Shown: positions 52,344 to 60,679 of the stretch, one piece after another
Position numbering within the stretch: position 1 is the first letter of the stretch
How the letters are laid out: the number at the start of each line of letters is the position of its first letter
Source: CAIZGX01 sp964385405
GTDB taxonomy: Bacteria; Bacteroidota; Bacteroidia; Flavobacteriales_D; Sanyastnellaceae
Direction: 5' to 3'
Assembly: GCA_964385405.1 (NCBI GenBank)
Contig: CAYLOT010000007.1
Location: 1 to 64,000, forward strand
DNA length: 64,000 nt
Program-made: the position numbers and the translations under genes
The notes under the pieces: generated by a model
Seen by the model: only the letters and a program-made list of their open reading frames with translations
What the model was told of the DNA's origin: nothing
Databases searched by the model: none

Positions 52344-53000
52344 ATGACGATACATAAGGAAGGATTTAAAATTTTAGGTGGGACATTATTGATTTCGACC
52401 GTACTTGTTGGTGGAGCTTTTCTGCTGTTCAGTTCATCATTGGTTTGGATATTAACTGCGGTTGCTTGCGGCATTGTTTTCTTGCTGTTTCTTCAATTTT
52501 TCCGTTTGCCTTTTCGTAAGAATAGAGCAAGTGAAAATGAATTAGTAGCACCATGTGATGGGCGGGTTGTGGTAATTGAAGAGGTTGAAGAACCTGAGTA
52601 TTTCAAAGGTAAGCGCATTCAAGTTTCGATATTTATGTCGCCACTAAACGTACATGCCAACTGGACACCGTGCTCAGGGATAGTAAAATACTTCAAGTAC
52701 CATCCAGGTTTGTTTTTGGTAGCTTGGCATCCGAAGAGCAGCACAGAGAATGAGCGTACCACTGTTGTGGTTGAGCATGCTCCTGGAAAAGATGTTCTTC
52801 TTCGTCAGGTAGCAGGAGCTGTAGCTCGACGAATTGTTTGGTATGTGAATGAAGGTGATAAGTTGAATACAGATGAGCAATTCGGATTTATCAAATTTGG
52901 AAGTCGCGTCGATTTGTATTTCCCATTGGGAACTGAAATTGTAGCAAATATCAAAGACGTGACGAAAGGCAACGAAACAGTGATAGCTCGCTGGAAATAA
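52344..53000 (+). CDS. psd: Phosphatidylserine decarboxylase family protein
   Basis: Converts phosphatidylserine to phosphatidylethanolamine. The 218 residues match the short, archaeal/Bacteroidota type of Psd. There are two N-terminal hydrophobic segments (ILGGTLLISTVLVGGAFLLF and LVWILTAVACGIVFLLFLQFF), then the catalytic part: VAPCDGRVVVIEEVEE, IFMSPLNVHANWTPCSG and IKFGSRVDLYFPLGTE. The Gly-Ser in KFGSRVD is the site where the proenzyme should cleave itself to make a pyruvoyl cofactor. It ends the rsfS-ftsH-cdsA-psd operon. Confidence 0.93.
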   Translation: MTIHKEGFKILGGTLLISTVLVGGAFLLFSSSLVWILTAVACGIVFLLFLQFFRLPFRKNRASENELVAPCDGRVVVIEEVEEPEYFKGKRIQVSIFMSPLNVHANWTPCSGIVKYFKYHPGLFLVAWHPKSSTENERTTVVVEHAPGKDVLLRQVAGAVARRIVWYVNEGDKLNTDEQFGFIKFGSRVDLYFPLGTEIVANIKDVTKGNETVIARWK

Positions 53001-53014
53001 TTGGAATGTTAGAA

Positions 53015-53049
53015 TAAAAAAAAGGTCTGAATGTTCAGACCTTTTTTTT
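53015..53049. terminator. Bidirectional terminator between psd and DUF1573 genes
   Basis: AAAGGTCTGAA-TG-TTCAGACCTTT with A- and T-runs on both sides, in a convergent gap. Confidence 0.9.
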
Positions 53050-53064
53050 GTTGATTATTTTTTT

Positions 53065-53526
53065 TTAGTTGTTCGGAGCACCGCCTTGTTCTTTCACTGG
53101 AGCACCACCTGGTGTACCTGGAGCGGGAGCGTTTGGATCTGGCTCAACGTTTCCTTTAATACGTACAACTTTAACTGGTTCGTTAACCGCATTCGAGTTA
53201 ATGGTAACTGATTTGTTGATAGGACCAGGACGTTTCGTGTCGTATTTTACTTGAATAATTGAAGATCCACCGGGTAAAATTGGAGTGGTGTCGCAAGTTG
53301 GAACTGTACATCCGCAAGATCCTTTGCACTTACTTAAAGTCAATGGCTCTGTTCCAGAGTTGGTTACTTTAAACTCACATGCACCATTACCGCCAAAAGC
53401 TACGGTTCCATAATCGTGAACTTCTTTGTCAACGGTAATAGCTGGTCCAGTTACTAATTGCGTTTGAGCGTTCGCAGCGATTCCAAATCCGATTGCAATT
53501 GCAAGAGAGAAAATTACTTTTTTCAT
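53065..53526 (-). CDS. DUF1573 domain protein
   Basis: Exported protein of 153 residues: signal peptide (MKKVIFSLAIAIGFGIAANAQ), then one DUF1573 domain of immunoglobulin-like beta strands (VDKEVHDYGTVAFGGNGACEFKVTNSGTEPL). It carries the family's Cys motif CKGSCGCTVPTC, followed by KYDTKRPGPINKSVTI. The 30-residue tail is rich in Pro, Gly and Ala. Function unknown; the Cys cluster could bind metal or form disulfides. It is downstream of, and similar to, the next DUF1573 gene, with 19 nt between them. Confidence 0.85.
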   Translation of the reverse strand: MKKVIFSLAIAIGFGIAANAQTQLVTGPAITVDKEVHDYGTVAFGGNGACEFKVTNSGTEPLTLSKCKGSCGCTVPTCDTTPILPGGSSIIQVKYDTKRPGPINKSVTINSNAVNEPVKVVRIKGNVEPDPNAPAPGTPGGAPVKEQGGAPNN

Positions 53527-53545
53527 GTTTTCGTATTATTAAAGA

Positions 53546-53956
53546 TTATTCGATGACTTCGCCTTTGATGGTTAAAACAGTAGGTTTTGCCTCAGGATTA
53601 TTCCAATTAACCATAACAGTCTTCGTGAAAGGACCCATTCTGTTGGTGTCGTAGTGAACGGTTATAGAAACACTTTTTCCTGGCTCGATGGTGGTGTTAG
53701 GATCACATTTAGGTGTGGTGCATCCGCAAGAACCTTGGCAAGAGCTAATGATTAGATTTTGATCACCAGTATTTGATAATTCGAAAGTACAATTTCCATC
53801 AGAACCTTTTTTTACTTGACCGTAATTGTGTTCCGTTTCATTTGGAGTCAACATTGGAGCTCCGAAAGTTGTGATTTTTCCAGGCTGCGCTTCGGCACAT
53901 CCAGCAAGACCTAAGAAAAAGGCCACTGCAGCAAAAAGGGTAAAATTGATTTTCAT
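53546..53956 (-). CDS. DUF1573 domain lipoprotein
   Basis: A 136-residue paralog of the downstream gene. The N-terminus (FTLFAAVAFFLGLAGC) is a lipoprotein signal, in contrast to the neighbour's ordinary signal peptide, so one copy should be membrane-tethered and the other free. The domain has TPNETEHNYGQVKKGSDGNCTFELSNTGDQNL, the Cys motif CQGSCGCTTPKC and HYDTNRMGPFTKTV. There is no Pro-rich tail. The role is unknown. The pair looks like a tandem duplication that diverged in localisation. Confidence 0.85.
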   Translation of the reverse strand: MKINFTLFAAVAFFLGLAGCAEAQPGKITTFGAPMLTPNETEHNYGQVKKGSDGNCTFELSNTGDQNLIISSCQGSCGCTTPKCDPNTTIEPGKSVSITVHYDTNRMGPFTKTVMVNWNNPEAKPTVLTIKGEVIE

Positions 53957-54003
53957 ATTATTGATTGTTAGTTTCCAAATATCGGTAAGAATTTTTAAAG
54001 TCG

Positions 54004-57000
54004 CTAATGGTTTACCAAAAGCGTGCCACTTCGGTATATATTTGAGGAAGTTTCTGTAATTGTATAGAATCCGTTTGAGAATCTTGAAGTGTTGATTGTT
54101 CGAGTGGTCCCTGTTCCAAGCTCTTTATATATCAAACTGCCTTGGGTGTCCCGAATTTCTATGGTACTCGTTTGTGCAAGTCCTGATATGCTTAGTTGAT
54201 CTCTCGCTGGGTTCGGAAACAAATTGAAGGATGAAGAAGTTTCTTCAATGATCGATACAATAAATGCGTTTGCTGAACAACCGAATTGATTTATGTAGTC
54301 ACAAGAGTAAAAAGAGCCCAAGGAATCGGATACACTTGAAATTGAATCGATAGTTAATGTTCCATCAATAATCCAAGTAATATTGTCTTGATTAGCGCAA
54401 TTCGTACAAGAGACAAATCCTGCGTCGAAAATTAGGTCGGGAACGGTTCCTCCATTTACGATTAAAGAAGTTGCTGGGCTATTAGCAACAGTGTTTTCAA
54501 TGGTGCAAGAAAGATATGGAGAGTAGGTATTCGGATTGGCATAACTGTAATTGTATGCTTCTAAATAGGACAGAGGAATGTTACCGTTTCCGTTACCCAA
54601 AAAGAGTTCGCAGGAAAGTCCATTGATGTAATCGGTGTTGTTTACAAACGTTGTTTGTAAAGGAGCGCATCCCTCACTTGGAGTGAAAGTTAATGCTGGC
54701 TGAACTACCACAATTGGGGCTGAAACAGAAGACAGACAGCCTTGGCTTGAAGTGGACTGTGCGGTATAATACCCATTTTGGTAAACACCGTTTTGAAGCG
54801 TGCTCACAGCTGTTGAACCTTGTGCGAAAGCAATGTCGTCAAGGAAATATTGGGTTGAAAGGCCACTGCAATTCGAGCACAACACGGCTCCGTAAGCCCA
54901 CGATAGTGAAGGTGTAGGCGTGTTAGCAAATACAGTCACCGTTGGCCCTGATGCTGTATAAATAGAACCGTCAAGAGAGCATGTTAATGAAGTGTTATAA
55001 GCACCTTCGGTTGAATAGTTTAAAGTGATGAAGTTGTCAATTGGGTAATCAACTCCATTGGATTGAAGCACACAATTCATTCCATTGAAGGCAGGAGTCG
55101 TGTTGTTTGCTTGAATAGTTAAAGGTCCGCAGCCTTGGGTCTGACTTAAGTTGAAAGTTGGGAATATTTGAAGCAGGCTGTCTGTTTCAGCCGTGCATCC
55201 AAATTCATTGGTAACAGTTCCGTAATAGTAGCCACTCAATTGGTTTTCCCAAATATTTAGCGGGTTGGAGTTTTCATTTATACTGCTGCCATTTAGAGAC
55301 CATTCAATTGAGCTAGAAGATGGAAGGTCAACGGCTGAAATAAAACCAAGATTGTAACTTAACGTTGGTGGGTTAGGGTCTGGGTAAACTTGGATAAGCG
55401 TATCTGAGTATATACCGAAATAACTTTCTACAGAGCAAGTCATCTCAGGAGCAAAACTACCTTCGTTGAAATAAGTGAAATCAATGGAAAAATTGAATGG
55501 TATATTTTGCCCGCCTAATCCATCGTTAATCACACATGTTATTCCATCAACAGGATCTGTGGTGTTTGAAAGTGCTACTGTTAATGGACTGCATCCCGCT
55601 CCTGAAATCAACTCGTATCTCGGTTGGATTACTAACATTGTCTCGCTCGTTGTGGAACATTCATTCGAATCGGTAAAGGTTGCTGAATAATATCCGTTTT
55701 CATAAATTCCATTGATGTAGGTTGAAACGGAATCAGCCGACCCGTTTAAAACATTTCCGTCTAGTTTCCATTCCACCGAATAATCTTCGGTATTATTCAA
55801 CAAGAAAACTTGTCCGTACACTGATGAAAGCTGCGGTTCAACCGGATGGTCAAATACGGTGATTGGAGGAAGTGTATAGGTATTTGAAAAAGCTCCAGAA
55901 TAACAATAGATTGTTGGTTCGTATATGCCAGGGTTAAGAAAAGTGTAATAGAAACTTCCGACGATAGGGGTGTAATCCATTCCAGGAATTAAAATTTCAC
56001 ATTGAATACCCGCATTTGTTGATGTGATATTTTCGATAGTTGTGCTCAGTGGGTAGCAGCCGGCATCGACTGTAGCGGTGGCATTTATTTCAATTACGAA
56101 ATAATAACCCGTGTCAGAGGTGCAACCGAATTCATTGGTATAGACTGCAGCGTAGTTTCCATTTTGGAAATTATTGTTGAAATAAGTACTTATACTTTGG
56201 TTTGAAGGTGGTATTTCAAGTGGAGTGCTATTCAGAAACCATTGCACTTGATATCCACTGTTGTTCGTTGTCTGAACTGTGTTAGTAGAATAGGATAAGG
56301 CGGGAGCGGCTGGAATTTGATGAGATTCTATAAGAGGATTATTTATTGAATAGTACGTATTTCCGAAAGCATAACAGACCTGAGAAACAGTGAAGCTTTC
56401 CGGGGCACCCATGGAATAGATGTATGGAGACGTATAACTATTTCCTGGAAGATTCGAGTTTTCAAAATGGCAATCGAGTGTTTGGCTTGCAGTAGTGGTA
56501 TTTTCGAAAGTGACATCATTTGGTCCACAAGGATTCACTTGATTGATGGAATAGGTAGGAAGAACGAAATAGATTGAATCTGTGTATGTTGCACAATTGA
56601 ATTGGTTTCTAAGCTTAACTTGAAAGAATCCATCGGTGTAATAGTTTGAGGCTGCATTAAAGGTAGGATCAGAGATATTTGTGACAGCTCCATTGAAAAT
56701 CCATTCAAACGTATCGATTTCATTGAAGTTTAAAGACAACTCAGGAAAGTTTAGTGCGATATTGGCGGTATCAGGGAGTTGGTTAACGGTAATTAAATCA
56801 GATGAGGCAAAAGAATACGTGTCTTCTTGGAAATAGACAAATTCAATCACATATTCTCCTGGATCAACATAGGTGTGGGTGTAATTGGCATTACATGTGT
56901 TTAATACAGTTCCGTCTCCGAAGTTAATTATACACGAATCAAGAGGGGAAAATAATGTTTGATTGTAAACAGTGATTGATTCATATTGGCACGGTGAAAC

Positions 57001-60000
57001 ATCTGAAACAGATATTGCTGCAGCATTGTATTCACAGCTGAAATCATTTGTATTGGCAGAGGGGTCGAAATTGTTCGCATTTGGGTCAACACATCCGAAG
57101 TATATACAGGAGTTGTTGTTACTATTAGCTTCTGGATTAAAGTTATCGGCATTGGGGTCAGTGCACCCTACAATTAGACAACTGCCGTCATCTTGGTTTG
57201 CAACGGCGTTGTAATTAATAGCTATCGGATTTGTACATCCATTGATAATACATACTTCATCCATACCGTCGCAGTTATCATCAATTAGGTTTCCACAAAT
57301 TTCAGCAACACCTGCATTGATATTGAAGTTATTGTCATTACAGTCACCAAGTGCAATTCCCGAAGTGGCGTAATTATTCCCTGGGGAAGCACACGCGATT
57401 AAAGTAGAAAGGTAGTAACCATCTTGATCGAAGTCGAGGTAGTAATTTAAAAATTGAATTCCATCATCAATAGCATTGTTACAGTTGTCATCGATGCCAT
57501 TACAAGTTTCTATGGCATTTGGACGAATAGCAATGTTGGAATCATTGCAATCAGTACTGTTCGTAGAATACCCTGGGCCTAAATTTGAACAACTGCTTGT
57601 AGCGGTTCCAGCACCGAAACCGTCACCATCTCCATCTATGAAATAATTCAAAAAAGTTAGCCCATCATCTATGAGATTGTTGCAATTGTCGTCAATTGAA
57701 TTACAAATTTCAGTAGCGTTGGGTCGAATGTTTGCGTTATTATTGTTGCAGTCTAAGTTGTTTGTGACGTAGTTACCAAATATGGGTGTGCACGAACTGA
57801 TTGCTGCTCCTGCTCCAAATCCATCTTGGTCAGTGTCTAAATAGTAATTGGCGAATACAAGGCCTTCATTCACCTGGCCGTTACAATTGTCGTCGACAAT
57901 ATTACACAATTCGACGGTGCCCGGTTTTATAGACGCATTTGCATCGTTGCAATCAGAGCTGTTCGTAACATACCCTGCCGGAGGTATGCAGGCACTCAAG
58001 CTCGAATTCGGGTTTCCAAATCCATCGCCGTCGTTATCTGCAAAGTATGTTATGAAGGTGATTCCCTCATTTGTGAGTCCATCACAATCGTCATCGAATG
58101 TGTTGCAAACTTCTGATGCATTTGGATTAATTGAACTATTGCTGTCGTTGCAATCGTTGGAGTTGGTTACATAACCTGAAGGTTGAGTGCAAGCGGAAAG
58201 GGTAGAGTTTAAACTTCCAAAAGTGTCCGCGTCGGAATCAGCGAAATAGGTTGTAGGAAGAACACACGATCCATCGTTTACAGTTGCAACTGGCGAATAG
58301 TTACATGCAGTCACAATGGTACATCCGTTAACTACACAAGAACCGTCATACCAAGTTGCATTCGGGTTGAAGTTTGAAGATCCAGGATAGATGCAACCAG
58401 GAATATCGCATGATCCGTCATCTACTGTTGCAGTTGGAGAAAAATTATTGGCAAAAGGATTCATGCAACCGGAAGTCTGCGTCAAGGTGAACAGGTTCAT
58501 TCTTACCACAGGCATTTTTGCCATAAAAAATAAGGCGTTGTTTTCGGGATATCGGACAAAGCTGGTTTGATCAATAGCCGTTCCACTTCTGCACACTTTA
58601 AATGTTTGCGAACCAACAGTGTTTTCGACCATGACAATGTATATGCTATCAGCTGTCAATTGCAAAGGTGTAGGTAGTTGAAGTGTAATGAGCTTTTGTT
58701 GACCAATGGAATTTATATCCCAGGCGTTTACTGCATAGGCGACTGATGTTGCTTGTAGATTACTAAAGTCGGTTCTATATATTTTCGCTTGAATAGTAGT
58801 GCCAACAGCTGTTCCTGGGCCCACAGCCACAGCTATAGAACTGCACTTGACAGTGTTTGATCTTCCTTGAAAAATATTTCCTACCTGATATATTTGATTG
58901 GCGTATAGCGGGCTCGGTGTAAACTCGTCTTCCATAGGTCCTTCGTCACGAGCATACTGATAGTCGGTAACAAAATAATCTAGGGTGTCTCTGTTATTTG
59001 AAGGTGCTTCGTCCGTTTGTGACTGATTTATTTGGTATGCGATTCTGAAATAACCAGTCGTTACGCTTGGCGTGAAGGCAGTTGTTAGGGTGTAGTTTCC
59101 AGTGGCCCCTGCCGCAACATTGATGTTTGATGTGGTTTGATTGTATAGGGCAGTGTTTGCCGAATTTAGAACCCTAACATTAAGGTTAGTTGCTGTTTGG
59201 GTAGCACTTCCGATGTTTGTTGCTTTGGCGTTGAATCTGAAAGGGACAAGCATAGTTTTCGGATAGCGGTCATAAGGTAAATCATGAAAATCATTCGGTG
59301 GAACAGGGGTGGTATTGCCAAAGGTGGTGTATCTGGTGTTGTTTATTGAGAGGTTGTTTATGCTTGGTTTGAATACGGTGATATCATCTATAGCCCAATG
59401 ATAATAACTCCCAGAATAAAGAAATCTGAGCCTTACGTTCGTCTGTCCAATTGCTCCTGCAGGAAAGGTCGCAGATTTCCATTCGGCAGTAGCGCCGGGA
59501 AAATCGGATTGAGTAATCATATCTACCCAAGTTGTTCCGCTGTTAATTGAATACTGAACCTTGATGGTAGAACTGTAATTTCGGAATTGCTGCTGGTAAG
59601 TTACCACGGCACCTGTAACCCCAGCAAGTGAAAATGAATTCGATATTAGCCAAGCTGTATGCGGTCCTGGATCTGGACCGGTTCCAAATCCACCACATTG
59701 ATTGTCGTTGTCGTCCCAATAATTCGAATCGAAAATCATAAACCCATTGCTTTGAGTTAATGAATTGAATGCTGAACTTCCACCTGCACAGGATCCTCTT
59801 GATGTGATGGCATTACTTGGAATAGTGTTCGGCCCTCTGTATTCCCAAACACCGATGTTGGAAGTGCTTCCATTGGACCAAGTTGCCGGAAGCCCTCCTG
59901 CGAAATCCCACGTGTACAGAGGTACTCCCAACACTTGTGCAAACAAATGCAGTTGCGAAGCGAAAAAGAGGCACAGCGTAAGTAAGGCTCGGTGAAGCAT
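54004..60000 (-). CDS. Giant T9SS type A surface protein with MopE-type and Cys-Asp repeats and six PKD-like modules
   Basis: A 1998-residue exported protein. Signal peptide 1-22 (MLHRALLTLCLFFASQLHLFAQ). Residues ~30-220: jelly-roll domain (choice-of-anchor J/MAM type, IKVQYSINSGTTW, WAIDDITVFKP). About 225-500: beta-rich region. About 507-580: three GC…P.A.NF.P.A…DGSC repeats. About 581-915: five MopE-type repeats (YFADNDGDGFGNP…DCND…C…DDDCDG). About 920-1000: three more GC…SC repeats. About 993-1920: six ~155-residue modules of a PKD-like domain plus a segment ending in Y…TN.FGC. The last ~75 are a type A sorting domain (FNLFPNPARDQLSI). Likely calcium-stabilised and exposed on the cell; ligand unknown. 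The start is supported by a -33/-7 promoter 5 nt upstream. Confidence 0.88.
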   Translation of the reverse strand: MLHRALLTLCLFFASQLHLFAQVLGVPLYTWDFAGGLPATWSNGSTSNIGVWEYRGPNTIPSNAITSRGSCAGGSSAFNSLTQSNGFMIFDSNYWDDNDNQCGGFGTGPDPGPHTAWLISNSFSLAGVTGAVVTYQQQFRNYSSTIKVQYSINSGTTWVDMITQSDFPGATAEWKSATFPAGAIGQTNVRLRFLYSGSYYHWAIDDITVFKPSINNLSINNTRYTTFGNTTPVPPNDFHDLPYDRYPKTMLVPFRFNAKATNIGSATQTATNLNVRVLNSANTALYNQTTSNINVAAGATGNYTLTTAFTPSVTTGYFRIAYQINQSQTDEAPSNNRDTLDYFVTDYQYARDEGPMEDEFTPSPLYANQIYQVGNIFQGRSNTVKCSSIAVAVGPGTAVGTTIQAKIYRTDFSNLQATSVAYAVNAWDINSIGQQKLITLQLPTPLQLTADSIYIVMVENTVGSQTFKVCRSGTAIDQTSFVRYPENNALFFMAKMPVVRMNLFTLTQTSGCMNPFANNFSPTATVDDGSCDIPGCIYPGSSNFNPNATWYDGSCVVNGCTIVTACNYSPVATVNDGSCVLPTTYFADSDADTFGSLNSTLSACTQPSGYVTNSNDCNDSNSSINPNASEVCNTFDDDCDGLTNEGITFITYFADNDGDGFGNPNSSLSACIPPAGYVTNSSDCNDANASIKPGTVELCNIVDDNCNGQVNEGLVFANYYLDTDQDGFGAGAAISSCTPIFGNYVTNNLDCNNNNANIRPNATEICNSIDDNCNNLIDDGLTFLNYFIDGDGDGFGAGTATSSCSNLGPGYSTNSTDCNDSNIAIRPNAIETCNGIDDNCNNAIDDGIQFLNYYLDFDQDGYYLSTLIACASPGNNYATSGIALGDCNDNNFNINAGVAEICGNLIDDNCDGMDEVCIINGCTNPIAINYNAVANQDDGSCLIVGCTDPNADNFNPEANSNNNSCIYFGCVDPNANNFDPSANTNDFSCEYNAAAISVSDVSPCQYESITVYNQTLFSPLDSCIINFGDGTVLNTCNANYTHTYVDPGEYVIEFVYFQEDTYSFASSDLITVNQLPDTANIALNFPELSLNFNEIDTFEWIFNGAVTNISDPTFNAASNYYTDGFFQVKLRNQFNCATYTDSIYFVLPTYSINQVNPCGPNDVTFENTTTASQTLDCHFENSNLPGNSYTSPYIYSMGAPESFTVSQVCYAFGNTYYSINNPLIESHQIPAAPALSYSTNTVQTTNNSGYQVQWFLNSTPLEIPPSNQSISTYFNNNFQNGNYAAVYTNEFGCTSDTGYYFVIEINATATVDAGCYPLSTTIENITSTNAGIQCEILIPGMDYTPIVGSFYYTFLNPGIYEPTIYCYSGAFSNTYTLPPITVFDHPVEPQLSSVYGQVFLLNNTEDYSVEWKLDGNVLNGSADSVSTYINGIYENGYYSATFTDSNECSTTSETMLVIQPRYELISGAGCSPLTVALSNTTDPVDGITCVINDGLGGQNIPFNFSIDFTYFNEGSFAPEMTCSVESYFGIYSDTLIQVYPDPNPPTLSYNLGFISAVDLPSSSSIEWSLNGSSINENSNPLNIWENQLSGYYYGTVTNEFGCTAETDSLLQIFPTFNLSQTQGCGPLTIQANNTTPAFNGMNCVLQSNGVDYPIDNFITLNYSTEGAYNTSLTCSLDGSIYTASGPTVTVFANTPTPSLSWAYGAVLCSNCSGLSTQYFLDDIAFAQGSTAVSTLQNGVYQNGYYTAQSTSSQGCLSSVSAPIVVVQPALTFTPSEGCAPLQTTFVNNTDYINGLSCELFLGNGNGNIPLSYLEAYNYSYANPNTYSPYLSCTIENTVANSPATSLIVNGGTVPDLIFDAGFVSCTNCANQDNITWIIDGTLTIDSISSVSDSLGSFYSCDYINQFGCSANAFIVSIIEETSSSFNLFPNPARDQLSISGLAQTSTIEIRDTQGSLIYKELGTGTTRTINTSRFSNGFYTITETSSNIYRSGTLLVNH
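57015..58480 (-). repeat. Coding repeats: 3 GC/DGSC + 5 MopE-type + 3 GC/DGSC units
   Basis: Within the giant protein, five repeats of about 65 residues (YFxDxDGDGFG … DCND.N..I.P.A.E.CN.IDDNC.G..DDG) are flanked on each side by three repeats of about 25-30 residues of the form GC.(N/D)P.A.N(F/Y).P.A…DGSC. The MopE repeats carry DxDxDG calcium-type loops and paired Cys. The units differ enough to be old. The outer repeats form an almost symmetric frame. Confidence 0.85.
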
Positions 60001-60005
60001 ATGTT

Positions 60006-60036
60006 CAAAAATAGGACATACCCCTTGAACAAACAA
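60006..60036 (-). promoter_or_regulatory. Promoter TTG-N20-TATTTTTG for the giant T9SS protein
   Basis: On the minus strand a TTG (60034-60036) is 20 nt before an exact TAnnTTTG (60006-60013), which ends 5 nt before the ATG at 60000. The spacing fits the Bacteroidota -33/-7 model, and the mRNA would be leaderless or nearly so. Confidence 0.6.
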
Positions 60037-60079
60037 GATTAATAATTTAGAAAAATTGAAGCTGGAAATTCTAATGAAT

Positions 60080-60643
60080 CTATCGAATTCTGTCAGGATT
60101 GTTCTTCAAAAACGAGTCCCAGCTTTTATAATTCCCCTTGGCTGCAAGAGGTGAACTGGTTTGGAAATAATGGCAAACGGCAGCTGCAACTCCGTCTGTT
60201 GCATCCATTTTCTTTGGCATGTCTGATTGGTTTATTTTCAAAATCTGCTGAAGCATAGCAGCGACCTGCTCTTTTGAAGCATTGCCATTTCCGGTAATGC
60301 TTTGTTTTATCTTTCGAGGAGCATACTCGACAACAGAAAGTTTGTGGCTGAGAGCAGCGGCAATTGCAACGCCCTGAGCTCGTCCTAATTTTAACATGGA
60401 TTGCACGTTCTTACCGAAAAAAGGTGCCTCAATAGCGAGCTCATCCGGATGGAATTCGTTGATAATTTCGATGCATCGGGAAAATATTTTTTCCAATTTC
60501 AATGCATGATCTGAAATCTTGTCCATGCGAACTACGTCCATCGCCAACAATGTCATTTTTTTGTCTTCGATACGAATAACACCATACCCCAAAATACTAG
60601 TGCCTGGATCAATTCCTAAAATGATTCGTTCTTTTGTGCTCAA
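60080..60643 (-). CDS. ruvC: Crossover junction endodeoxyribonuclease RuvC
   Basis: Resolves Holliday junctions. The 187 residues have the RNase H-like acidic residues: Asp in ILGIDPGTSILGYGV, Glu in LAIEAPFFGKNVQSMLKLGRAQG and Asp in KKMDATDGVAAAVCHYF. The DNA-binding Phe/Lys-containing loop is in YAPRKIKQSITGNGNASKEQVAAML. The start is TTG at 60643; no ATG or GTG fits the N-terminus. RuvA and RuvB are not in the window. Confidence 0.93.
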   Translation of the reverse strand: MSTKERIILGIDPGTSILGYGVIRIEDKKMTLLAMDVVRMDKISDHALKLEKIFSRCIEIINEFHPDELAIEAPFFGKNVQSMLKLGRAQGVAIAAALSHKLSVVEYAPRKIKQSITGNGNASKEQVAAMLQQILKINQSDMPKKMDATDGVAAAVCHYFQTSSPLAAKGNYKSWDSFLKNNPDRIR

Positions 60644-60662
60644 ATGAATTTACTTTGAAGTT

Positions 60663-60670
60663 CAAAGGTA
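60663..60670 (-). promoter_or_regulatory. -7 promoter box TACCTTTG for ruvC
   Basis: An exact TAnnTTTG match, 19 nt upstream of the TTG start at 60643. Confidence 0.45.
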
Positions 60671-60679
60671 ATCTGTTTC

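Noticed and set aside
60001..60036. A 12-residue N-terminal extension of the giant protein
   Set aside because: The TTG at 60034-60036 doubles as a -33 element and the extension spoils the signal peptide; ATG 60000 follows a -7 box at the right distance.
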